A DNA stretch of 12,626 bases from positions 1 through 12,626 of the forward strand of contig WFUL01000223.1 in assembly GCA_015484985.1 (NCBI GenBank). Reading direction: 5' to 3'. Positions within the stretch are counted from its first letter, which is position 1. Every line of letters begins with the position of its first letter. Positions 6,659 through 12,626 of the stretch are shown in pieces. Position numbers and translations under genes: made by a program. This stretch comes from Anaerolineales bacterium (GTDB taxonomy: Bacteria > Chloroflexota > Anaerolineae > Anaerolineales > DRMV01). A model generated the notes under the pieces. It saw only the letters and a program-made list of their open reading frames with translations. It made no database searches and was not told the origin of the DNA.

Positions 6659-6686
6659 GTCAGTAGTCGGCAGTCGGCGGTCAGTA
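6659..6686. repeat. Four-copy heptanucleotide tandem repeat (GTCRGYR)
   Basis: The 43-nt gap between the convergent methyltransferase and L,D-transpeptidase genes contains GTCAGTA, GTCGGCA, GTCGGCG and GTCAGTA in direct 7-bp tandem, followed by a degenerate GATGGTC. All four copies fit GTCRGYR. Degenerate heptamer repeats of this kind are known in intergenic DNA of cyanobacteria (STRR repeats), and I recall similar runs in Chloroflexota. No terminator is seen in this gap. Confidence 0.7.
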
Positions 6687-6694
6687 GATGGTCT

Positions 6695-7762
6695 TCATTT
6701 CACCACCACGACCCGTGTTCCAAACCCTACTTTGTACACTTCACCGTAGGGCACCTCAGGAAGACTCCACCGATACAGCCAGAGGGCCTCTTCCACTCGC
6801 ATGTTGATGCAACCGCGGCTCATGGGCATGCCGAAGTTGTCGTGCCAATAAGTGCCGTGGAAGGAAATTCCGGTGCGATGGAAAAAACTGACCCATGGGA
6901 CCCCGGGCAGTTCATAGGCATCCAGAGCCGAAACCAAATTGCCTTCACCCATATGCCGAGAAGGAAGTTTGAGATAGATGCGGAACTTCCCTGTGGGCGT
7001 CTCTGTGGGAATGCCGTTGTCTGGAATCTCATCACTGGGAATGCCAGACGAAATCGAGGTTTCCAGGACGACCCGGTCCTCTTCAAACGCCCATAGCCTC
7101 TGGGTGCGCAAATCCACTTCGATACGTTTTGCTTCCGGGGGCACGTGGGACGAAATAGGTTGGAGTTCCTCGGGGAAGATGAGACGCATGTGGGTGGCCG
7201 GAACCCAGTAGTTCACCCGCAGGAGTTCATCCCACAGACGATACCACGGACGGCCATCAGGACCCTCGTCCACACCCCTCACCCAATACACCGACTGGTA
7301 GTAGAGCCGATAAACCTTCTCCCATCGGCGTCGTTTGCGGCGAAGTGCCCGAGTATAAGGCACCGAAATTTCCCCCAGCCAGCCACTTTCGGGAATGACG
7401 CCTTGCCATGGAGCTTGCAAATCGACCCGAACTCGCTGAACGTAACCGCTATGGATGTAGCCCCCGACGACGCGATACCACTTTGGATTATGGACTGGGC
7501 CGTAAGGGCTTTCTACGATTTCCAGGAGGCGAATCACCATATCCCGGTATAGATACCCTTGAATGGGAGCCCGAAAGGAGGGCTCAGGTCGCACGGAAAT
7601 ACGCTCGATGGTCACACGGCCCAGGCCCACGGGTTGCAGGGAGTTATAATCCTGCTTGTCCGGCCACGGGAGCCATTCCCAGGCCAGGGATAACAGACTG
7701 GACAGGGCTAAGGTGAGGAATTCACGTCGATTCAGCGCCCAACCGCGTTGCCCAATGCTCAT
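6695..7762 (-). CDS. L,D-transpeptidase (YkuD domain) with SH3-like region and Tat-like signal
   Basis: A 355-residue minus-strand protein. Residues 11-31 (NRREFLTLALSSLLSLAWEW) give a twin-arginine motif at R12-R13 followed by a hydrophobic stretch, so export by Tat and a wall-facing location are likely, although no clear cleavage site is seen. Residues about 45-115 look like a bacterial SH3 domain (RVTIERISVRPEPSF, then YRVVGGYIHSGYVQRV). The YkuD domain occupies about 220-345, with H302-G303 in FHGTYWHDN and SRGCINM containing nucleophile C318. The family cross-links or modifies peptidoglycan peptides via meso-diaminopimelate or anchors proteins; a tripartite reaction here is inferred. No strong Shine-Dalgarno precedes the ATG at 7762; a TAGAAT 10 nt upstream suggests a nearly leaderless mRNA. 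It is divergent from the FHA gene. Confidence 0.92.
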   Translation of the reverse strand: MSIGQRGWALNRREFLTLALSSLLSLAWEWLPWPDKQDYNSLQPVGLGRVTIERISVRPEPSFRAPIQGYLYRDMVIRLLEIVESPYGPVHNPKWYRVVGGYIHSGYVQRVRVDLQAPWQGVIPESGWLGEISVPYTRALRRKRRRWEKVYRLYYQSVYWVRGVDEGPDGRPWYRLWDELLRVNYWVPATHMRLIFPEELQPISSHVPPEAKRIEVDLRTQRLWAFEEDRVVLETSISSGIPSDEIPDNGIPTETPTGKFRIYLKLPSRHMGEGNLVSALDAYELPGVPWVSFFHRTGISFHGTYWHDNFGMPMSRGCINMRVEEALWLYRWSLPEVPYGEVYKVGFGTRVVVVK

Positions 7763-7771
7763 GGTATTTGC

Positions 7772-7777
7772 ATTCTA
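7772..7777 (-). promoter_or_regulatory. Possible -10 box for the L,D-transpeptidase
   Basis: On the minus strand TAGAAT ends 9 nt before the ATG. No convincing -35 is seen, and no Shine-Dalgarno lies between, so a leaderless transcript is possible. Weak evidence. Confidence 0.25.
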
Positions 7778-7793
7778 CTCAAAAACGTCGAGA

Positions 7794-7818
7794 TGGGAGG
7801 CGTTTCTAACGCCTCCCA
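7794..7818. repeat. Perfect 11-bp inverted repeat in the divergent intergenic region
   Basis: TGGGAGGCGTT (7794-7804) and AACGCCTCCCA (7808-7818) are perfect complements around TCT. There is no T-run directly after either arm. The sequence GGAGGCGTT recurs at 7890-7898, overlapping the FHA ribosome-binding site. It could be a regulator site shared by both divergent genes, or an RNA hairpin in the L,D-transpeptidase leader. Confidence 0.6.
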
Positions 7819-7868
7819 AGTTTCCGCGCCCCCTTTCACCGTGGAAGTACATTTCCTGAAATTGGTGA

Positions 7869-7874
7869 TAGAAT
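7869..7874 (+). promoter_or_regulatory. Possible -10 box for the FHA gene
   Basis: TAGAAT lies 28 nt before the FHA start. The best -35 at 17-bp spacing is AGTACA (7846-7851), only 3 of 6 consensus. If this is right, transcription starts near 7881, after the inverted repeat at 7794-7818. Confidence 0.3.
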
Positions 7875-7902
7875 TTGTTTGACAGACCAGGAGGCGTTGG
7901 CG

Positions 7903-8598
7903 ATGAAGGAGACTCCTCTCTATGTGCTGGTATTGACCACGGACACGCCCCCAAAGACCTTTCCTCTCACCCAGGCGTACATTCATATCGGCCGGAGTCG
8001 ACAGAATGAGATTGTCATCGAGAATCCGCACATTTCCCGTATCCATGCACGCCTGATTCGGCAGAAAGATGTTTATATTCTGGAAGACCTGAACTCCACC
8101 AACGGCACCTTTCTCAACGAACGCCGGGTCACCCACCCCGTGGTATTGCAACCTGGTGATCGGATCCGCCTGGGGCCGGAAGTGGTGCTGCAATTTGTGG
8201 GGCCGGAGGCCGATTTGGCCCCTACGGTGTTGGCCCCAGTAGCTGAAAGCGAACCTTCGGAAGGCGAGATGCCGACGTTGGTTCAGGAGTATGCTTTTTC
8301 ATCCCCACAAGCTTCGGTGGTTGCAGCAACCCCCGAAGCCTTGGAGCATCCGACGTCCTCACCCGCACCTTCAAGAGCCGTTTCTGAGGCTCCCCCCATG
8401 CAGCCCGGTCCCGCGTCCCCTCCAGGTCGGGAGATTGTGTACACTCCGCAGCGTTCGATGCCATGGTGGGTTTTGGGTTGTCTAGGCGCTCTTTCTGTAA
8501 CCTGCGGGGTTTGCGCGGCATGGTTGTGGTGGGTGGATGCCAACCGGCTATGGTGTACGTACGCGCTCTTTCGTTGGTTGTTGCCTGGATGCCCATAA
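7903..8598 (+). CDS. FHA-domain protein with C-terminal membrane anchor
   Basis: A 231-residue protein. Residues about 5-100 are a forkhead-associated domain with all hallmark residues: G30-R31, S45-R46-I-H48 and N64-S-T-N67-G68. FHA domains bind phosphothreonine peptides, so it likely receives a signal from a Ser/Thr kinase, though none is in the window. Residues about 105-185 are a Pro/Ala/Ser/Glu-rich, probably disordered linker. One transmembrane helix (about 188-211, starting PWWVLGCLGALSV) is followed by a 20-residue tail. Cys residues at 193, 201, 204, 218 and 230 cluster in the helix and tail. The FHA side is presumably cytoplasmic. The ATG at 7903 is set by GGAGG (7890-7894) at 8-nt spacing; an in-frame TTG at 7879 lies before the Shine-Dalgarno and is rejected. 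The phosphoprotein partner is unknown. Confidence 0.88.
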   Translation: MKETPLYVLVLTTDTPPKTFPLTQAYIHIGRSRQNEIVIENPHISRIHARLIRQKDVYILEDLNSTNGTFLNERRVTHPVVLQPGDRIRLGPEVVLQFVGPEADLAPTVLAPVAESEPSEGEMPTLVQEYAFSSPQASVVAATPEALEHPTSSPAPSRAVSEAPPMQPGPASPPGREIVYTPQRSMPWWVLGCLGALSVTCGVCAAWLWWVDANRLWCTYALFRWLLPGCP

Positions 8599-8608
8599 AA
8601 AGTCATTT

Positions 8609-8630
8609 GGAGGCTGTCCCTCTTTTTTCT
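8609..8630 (+). terminator. Possible weak intrinsic terminator after the FHA gene
   Basis: GAGG (8610-8613) can pair with CCTC (8619-8622) around CTGTC, immediately followed by TTTTTTC. The stem is only four pairs plus a G-T wobble, so efficiency is doubtful. It lies 10 nt after the FHA stop codon. Confidence 0.35.
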
Positions 8631-8657
8631 TCGAGGCTTAAAACGAGGACTTTCACC

Positions 8658-8690
8658 TGGTCACTTGCGCCCTGGCACGTTACACTAACG
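8658..8690 (+). promoter_or_regulatory. Candidate promoter for the acyl-CoA synthetase
   Basis: TGGTCA (8658-8663) matches the -35 consensus at 4 of 6 and is 17 bp from TACACT (8681-8686). The -10 sits in GTTACACTAACG (8679-8690), a 12-mer with one mismatch to the box before ahcY, and the flanks form CGTTA/TAACG. It ends 40 nt before the start codon. Confidence 0.4.
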
Positions 8691-8730
8691 GGGAAAGTAT
8701 GACCCCGGCAACTTAAGGAGTAGAGGTGGG

Positions 8731-10857
8731 ATGAAGCCCGAACACGTACAGGCCTTGCTCTCGCCCCGTTCGGTGGCGGTTATTGGCGCTTCCACCCGGC
8801 CCGATACGGTGGGCCGGGCGGTGTTCGCCAACATTCTTTTGGGGGACTATCAAGGGGTGGTGTACCCCGTCAATCCTAAGGCTAAGAGCATCATGGGGGT
8901 ACGGGCCTATGCCTCGGTCCTGGACATTTCCGATGACGTGGACCTGGCGGTCGTGGTCGTGCCCGCTCGTGTGGTCCCCCAGGTACTGGAAGAATGTGGC
9001 ACCAAGGGGGTGCCGGCGGCGGTGGTCATCAGCGCGGGTTTCAAGGAAATCGGTCCTGAAGGTGCCCGTCTGGAGGCCCGTATCCGGGACATTGCGCAGC
9101 AGTACAACATGGCTTTGATGGGACCCAACTGTCTGGGCCTGATTAACACCGACCCCAATGTCCGCATGAACGCGACGTTCGCTCGTTCCATGCCCCCGGC
9201 GGGAAACATTGCCTTCATTTCCCAAAGTGGTGCGGTGGGTGTGGCCGCACTGGAGTATGTGGTGGGCGAGAACATCGGACTGTCCAAATTCCTCTCCGTG
9301 GGGAACAAGGCTGCGCTTCACGAGAACCATCTGTTGGAAGCCCTGGCCCAGGACCCCAATACCGACGTCATCTTGCTCTACCTGGAGGATTTGGAGGACC
9401 CCAAAGGATTCATCGAATTGGCCCGAGAGATTACGGAGCACAAACCCATTCTGGCCATCAAATCCGGCCGGACGCGTGAAGGTGCCCGGGCCGCGGCATC
9501 CCATACCGGTGCCTTGGCTGGTTCGGATGAAGTATACGACTCGTTGTTTCGCCAATCCGGTGTACTGCGGGTGGAGACTCTGGAAGAGCTTTTCGACTAT
9601 GCGCGGGCTTTGGCTTTGCAGCCCCCACCGCGAGGAAACCGGGTGGCCATCGTGACCAACGCGGGTGGGCCCGGGATTATGGCCACCGATGCCAGTGTAC
9701 GCTATGGGTTGAGCATCGCACCCCTGACCCGACAGACCCGGGAAGGTTTGCAGGCCCATCTTCCCCCTACGGCCAGCGTCCAGAACCCCATCGATCTTAT
9801 CGGCGATGCCAAGGAGGACCGGTACGCTCTCGCCCTGGATTTGGTGTTGAAGGACGAAAACGTGGATGCGGTGTTGGTCATCTGTACTCCTCAAATCATG
9901 ATTGACCTGGAGGCCGTGGCCCGCACCGTGGCCCATATCGCCCGAACCCATCCGGCCAAAAAACCCATCGTGACCTCCTTCATGGCGTTAGATGATCTGG
10001 GAAAGGTGGTCGATATTCTGGAAGAAGCCCGCATCCCCAACTACCGCTTTCCTGAGGCTGCGGCCCGTGCCCTTGCGGCCATGGTCAAATACACCGACTG
10101 GGTCCATCGCCCTCGCACGCCGATTCGGAGGTTCGAGGATGTCGACCACGAGGCCGCGCGGCGCGTGATTATCCGGGCCAAAGAAGAGGGCCGCCGTTTC
10201 CTCCCCGAACCCGAGGCCCATGCCCTACTGCGGGCTTATGGCTTTCCTACGGTGCCCGGTCAGCTGGCCCGCACCCAAGATGAAGCTGTGCGCATCGCCC
10301 ACGTGCTGGGGTATCCCGTGGTGCTCAAAATCGTTTCCCCTCAGGTCATCCACAAGTTCGATGTTGGTGGGGTGGAACTCAACCTAAAGACGGACGGAGA
10401 GGTCCGGGAAGCTTTCCAACGGATTATGGCCCGGGTTCAGGCCGCGATTCCAGACGCGGACATCTGGGGCGTATACGTTCAGAAGTTCATTGCAGAACCT
10501 GGAGGGCTGGAGGTCATCTTGGGAATGCATCGGGAGCCTCATTTCGGTCCTTTGCTCATGTTCGGCCTGGGGGGTGTTTATGTAGAAGTACTCAAGGACG
10601 TGACCTTCCGCATTGCTCCTGTGCGAGAGTTGGGTGCCTATCGCATGTTGCGGGAAATCCGGGCCAAGGCGTTGCTGGACGGGTATCGGGGACAACCCCC
10701 ACGGGATGTAAAGGCCATCGCCGAGTGCATCATGCGGCTCTCCCAACTGGCTTTGGAAATCGAGGATATCGCAGAGTTAGACATCAATCCTTTGTTGGTG
10801 ATGGAATCCGGTCGGGGGGCACGGGTGCTGGACGCGCGCATCCTGTTGAAAGCATGA
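8731..10857 (+). CDS. ADP-forming acyl-CoA synthetase (acetyl-CoA synthetase, fused alpha-beta)
   Basis: A 708-residue NDP-forming acyl-CoA synthetase. The family couples acyl-CoA cleavage to ADP phosphorylation (acyl-CoA + ADP + Pi = acid + ATP + CoA), giving ATP by substrate-level phosphorylation, or runs in reverse. The CoA-binding domain (residues about 8-130) starts SPRSVAVIGAS and has GVVYPVNPKAKSIMG. The succinyl-CoA-ligase-like domains follow with MGPNCLGLIN, FISQSGAVGVA and SHTGALAGSD, where H258 is the expected phosphohistidine. The C-terminal ATP-grasp part (about 480-700) has LRAYGFPTVPG, GYPVVLKIVSPQVIHKFDVGGV and LFGLGGVYVEVLKD-like sequence. Alpha and beta halves are fused in one chain. 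Acid specificity cannot be read from sequence; acetate, propionate or branched/aryl acids are possible. Protein lysine acetyltransferases share this layout but add a GNAT domain, which is absent. AAGGAG (8715-8720) precedes the start. trmFO follows after 54 nt. Confidence 0.92.
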   Translation: MKPEHVQALLSPRSVAVIGASTRPDTVGRAVFANILLGDYQGVVYPVNPKAKSIMGVRAYASVLDISDDVDLAVVVVPARVVPQVLEECGTKGVPAAVVISAGFKEIGPEGARLEARIRDIAQQYNMALMGPNCLGLINTDPNVRMNATFARSMPPAGNIAFISQSGAVGVAALEYVVGENIGLSKFLSVGNKAALHENHLLEALAQDPNTDVILLYLEDLEDPKGFIELAREITEHKPILAIKSGRTREGARAAASHTGALAGSDEVYDSLFRQSGVLRVETLEELFDYARALALQPPPRGNRVAIVTNAGGPGIMATDASVRYGLSIAPLTRQTREGLQAHLPPTASVQNPIDLIGDAKEDRYALALDLVLKDENVDAVLVICTPQIMIDLEAVARTVAHIARTHPAKKPIVTSFMALDDLGKVVDILEEARIPNYRFPEAAARALAAMVKYTDWVHRPRTPIRRFEDVDHEAARRVIIRAKEEGRRFLPEPEAHALLRAYGFPTVPGQLARTQDEAVRIAHVLGYPVVLKIVSPQVIHKFDVGGVELNLKTDGEVREAFQRIMARVQAAIPDADIWGVYVQKFIAEPGGLEVILGMHREPHFGPLLMFGLGGVYVEVLKDVTFRIAPVRELGAYRMLREIRAKALLDGYRGQPPRDVKAIAECIMRLSQLALEIEDIAELDINPLLVMESGRGARVLDARILLKA

Positions 10858-10911
10858 GGGTTTCTCTCCTTTAGGGCAAGGTGAACAAGGAGATTGGGAG
10901 GGGAAACGGAT

Positions 10912-12312
10912 ATGGCTCGGATGGTAACCATTGTAGGTGGGGGTCTAGCGGGAAGTGAGGCCGCGTGGCAGGCGGCCCAGCGAGGCTTGAAGGTACGGCT
11001 GTTCGAAATGCGTCCCCGCAAGATGACGGGGGCCCATAAGACGGGGTTTCTGGCTGAATTGGTGTGCTCCAATTCCCTGGGGACCACTTTGGTCGACCGG
11101 GCCGGCGGTCTCTTGAAGGAAGAAATCCGCCGGATGGGTTCTTTGCTGTTGGCCCTGGCCGAAAGTTGTGCGGTTCCGGCCGGGAGTGCCTTGGCCGTGG
11201 ATCGGGAGTGCTTCGCCCGTAAAGTGACGGAAACCCTGGAATCCCATCCCAACATTGAAATCGTGCGTCAGGAGGTCACGGAGATTCCCGAGGGCCTGAC
11301 CATCATCGCCACCGGCCCTCTGACCTCAGAAGGCCTTTCAGCGGCCATTGCCCGGCTCACAGGTCGGGACCATCTGTATTTCTACGATGCCATTGCCCCT
11401 ATCGTGGTGTACGAATCCATCAATATGGACATCTGTTTTCGGGGGTCCCGTTATGGGCGAGGCACCCAAGAGGAGGGGGATTACATCAACTGTCCCATGA
11501 ACGAGGAGCAGTACTACGCTTTTGTGGATGCTCTGGTCAATGCCGAGCGGATTGAGCTACGGGATTTTGAGCGGGAGTTGGAGAAAGGGGTTCGGGCAGG
11601 GAAGCACGCCTTCTTTGAGGGTTGTTTGCCTATTGAGGTGATGGCCCAGCGAGGCCGCGATGCCTTGCGTTTCGGCCCCTTGCGTCCCACGGGTCTTATT
11701 GACCCTCGCACGGGCAAGCAGCCCTTTGCCGTGGTGCAGTTGCGGCAGGACAACCTGGCTGGCACGCTGTACAACATGGTGGGCTTTCAGACCAATTTGA
11801 AGTTTTCCGAACAACGGCGGGTTTTTCGCATGATTCCTGGCCTGGAAAAGGCCGAGTTCGCCCGTTATGGTCAGATGCATCGTAACACGTACATCTTCGC
11901 TCCCGCAGTCCTGGAGCCCACATTACAGTTCCGCACGCGTCCTGACCTCTTCTTTGCCGGACAGATTGTAGGCGTTGAAGGGTACGTGGGGAACATCGCG
12001 ACGGGACTGCTGGCCGGATGGAATGCCGCTCGGCTGGCCCATGGTCTCCCGCCGTTAGTCCTTCCTCGGGAGACGATGTTGGGCGCATTGTGCTACTACA
12101 TCACCCATGCCTCCGAGGCCGATTTTCAACCCATGAAGGCCAACTTTGGCCTCTTACCTCCGTTAGAACAGCCCATTCGGGATAAGCGGGCCCGGCAGCA
12201 AGCCTATACCCAGCGCGCCTTACAGACCCTGGATCGCTTCCTGGCCCAGGCGGCAGCGGAAGAGAAAGCCTTCGGCTGGCCCGCGCCTCACACGCTTTTG
12301 AGCAAAGGTTAG
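10912..12312 (+). CDS. trmFO: tRNA (uracil-54-C5)-methyltransferase, folate/FAD-dependent
   Basis: A 466-residue flavoprotein that methylates U54 of tRNA to m5U (the T-loop base) using methylenetetrahydrofolate and FADH2, in place of SAM-dependent TrmA. The FAD dinucleotide fold begins VTIVGGGLAGSEAAWQ (residues 5-20), then LFEMRP and HKTGFLAELVCSNSLG with C52, equivalent to the conserved active-site Cys. ATGPLTSEGL, YFYDAIAPIV, GDYINCPMN and FFEGCLPIEVMA (C238) follow; the C-terminal part has QLRQDN, GFQTNLKFSEQ and FAGQIVGVEGYVGNIATGLLAG. Length matches the family. The ATG at 10912 has GGAGGGG (10897-10903) at 8-nt spacing; an upstream TTG at 10894 would overlap that Shine-Dalgarno. It probably shares a transcript with the acyl-CoA synthetase, since no terminator or clear promoter lies between. 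Confidence 0.96.
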   Translation: MARMVTIVGGGLAGSEAAWQAAQRGLKVRLFEMRPRKMTGAHKTGFLAELVCSNSLGTTLVDRAGGLLKEEIRRMGSLLLALAESCAVPAGSALAVDRECFARKVTETLESHPNIEIVRQEVTEIPEGLTIIATGPLTSEGLSAAIARLTGRDHLYFYDAIAPIVVYESINMDICFRGSRYGRGTQEEGDYINCPMNEEQYYAFVDALVNAERIELRDFERELEKGVRAGKHAFFEGCLPIEVMAQRGRDALRFGPLRPTGLIDPRTGKQPFAVVQLRQDNLAGTLYNMVGFQTNLKFSEQRRVFRMIPGLEKAEFARYGQMHRNTYIFAPAVLEPTLQFRTRPDLFFAGQIVGVEGYVGNIATGLLAGWNAARLAHGLPPLVLPRETMLGALCYYITHASEADFQPMKANFGLLPPLEQPIRDKRARQQAYTQRALQTLDRFLAQAAAEEKAFGWPAPHTLLSKG

Positions 12313-12345
12313 GACAAGTCATGCCAATCCTCCCAATATCTCGCA

Positions 12346-12386
12346 TAGTTCTAACCGAGTACGGGTCCCGTGCCCGGTTAGAACTA
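12346..12386. repeat. 41-bp near-perfect palindrome after trmFO
   Basis: TAGTTCTAACCG (12346-12357) pairs with CGGTTAGAACTA (12375-12386). Inside, the inner arms form GTACGG with CCGTGC and a central GTC. Only two positions break perfect symmetry, an A-C mismatch at 12358/12374 and a T-G wobble at 12360/12372, both consistent with transitions. It begins 34 nt after the trmFO stop and is not followed by a T-run, so it is not a standard intrinsic terminator. It could be a dispersed extragenic palindrome, an inverted-repeat element or an unusual terminator. Confidence 0.75.
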
Positions 12387-12452
12387 CCCAATCGTTTCTG
12401 ACATCCACACCCGCCTACTAAACTGAAACAGTCTCTCCTCCTTTTTCACTCC

Positions 12453-12480
12453 TGGAGAGGGGAAAGGGTTCCGGTATAAT
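12453..12480 (+). promoter_or_regulatory. Promoter of the lipoprotein gene
   Basis: A perfect TATAAT (12475-12480) lies 36 nt before the ATG. The best -35 is TGGAGA (12453-12458), 4 of 6 consensus, at 16-bp spacing. Transcription would start near 12487, within GGGCATGGCCC, which forms a small hairpin at the 5' end of the mRNA. Confidence 0.6.
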
Positions 12481-12516
12481 AGGGCATGGCCCAAATTCTG
12501 CCTGGGAGGTAGTCCC

Positions 12517-12626
12517 ATGAAACGCTATTGGATGCTCGCCCTGCTGTTGCTGGTGGGCACGGTCTTCCTCGTTGCCTGCAAGAAAGCCACCCCTACGCCC
12601 ACCGAAGCCCCCAAACCTACCGAAGC
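12517..12626 (+). CDS. Lipoprotein, probably an extracytoplasmic binding protein, 3'-truncated by the window edge
   Basis: Only the first 36 codons are in the window. MKRYWMLALLLLVGTVF is a signal peptide with a basic start and hydrophobic core; LVAC is a lipobox with lipidated C21, followed by KKATPTPTEAPKPTE. Thr-Pro-Glu-rich linkers after the lipidated Cys are common in substrate-binding lipoproteins of Chloroflexota ABC transporters, so that is the best guess, but no binding domain is visible. It is exported by Sec and anchored to the outer face of the membrane. GGGAGGT (12504-12510) ends 6 nt before the ATG, and a TATAAT promoter stands upstream. It appears to begin a new operon. Confidence 0.85.
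   Translation, partial: MKRYWMLALLLLVGTVFLVACKKATPTPTEAPKPTE

Noticed and set aside
6659..6686. CRISPR-like repeat
   Set aside because: The units are directly adjacent heptamers without spacers and no cas genes are near.
8713..9951. 412-residue minus-strand open reading frame
   Set aside because: It is antisense to the acyl-CoA synthetase with no domain resemblance or Shine-Dalgarno support.
1..12626. Novel defence, mobile or secretion system
   Set aside because: No transposase, integrase, nuclease, toxin-antitoxin pair or phage gene is present; every large gene belongs to a recognised housekeeping or cell-envelope family.

Overview
This 12.6 kb window is a gene-dense, mostly housekeeping chromosomal stretch. 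GC content is high, most genes start at ATG behind a strong purine-rich Shine-Dalgarno, and intergenic gaps are short. The mix suggests a bacterium of the Chloroflexota, probably Anaerolineae-like and possibly thermophilic. The support is a short-form S-adenosylhomocysteine hydrolase with a YGTGQS motif, a fused ADP-forming acyl-CoA synthetase, the folate-dependent tRNA methylase TrmFO, a membrane FHA protein, and a lipoprotein whose mature start is rich in Thr-Pro-Glu. This placement is inference; no 16S rRNA or other marker is present.

Layout. Positions 1-942 hold the 3' part of a magnesium-chelatase subunit-D-like VWA protein that enters from outside the window. ahcY (994-2259) follows, then a 330-bp gap with four small hairpins and a very strong intrinsic terminator (2427-2470). 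A small membrane protein of unknown function (2590-2844) comes next, ending in two leader-like hairpins, the second a terminator, just before a phosphofructokinase (2933-4063). An SCP2-like sterol-carrier domain protein (4067-4417) lies 3 nt after it. ugd (UDP-glucose 6-dehydrogenase, 4526-5887) overlaps a class I SAM methyltransferase (5884-6651) by 4 nt. On the minus strand is an L,D-transpeptidase (6695-7762), divergent from an FHA membrane protein (7903-8598). Then come an ADP-forming acyl/acetyl-CoA synthetase (8731-10857), trmFO (10912-12312), a 41-bp near-perfect palindrome, and the first 36 codons of a lipoprotein with its own TATAAT promoter.

How the genes fit together. ahcY clears S-adenosylhomocysteine. 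Phosphofructokinase and the ADP-forming synthetase mark glycolysis and substrate-level ATP formation from acyl-CoA. ugd supplies UDP-glucuronate for surface polysaccharide. The L,D-transpeptidase acts on the cell wall. TrmFO makes m5U54 in tRNA. These look like separate short operons rather than one pathway.

I found no convincing new multi-gene system, CRISPR array, transposase, integrase, rRNA or tRNA. The most interesting signals are non-coding: a possible terminator-containing leader before phosphofructokinase, the hairpin cluster after ahcY, the 41-bp palindrome after trmFO, a heptanucleotide repeat between convergent genes, a dyad before ugd, and an inverted repeat whose arm can pair with the FHA ribosome-binding site.
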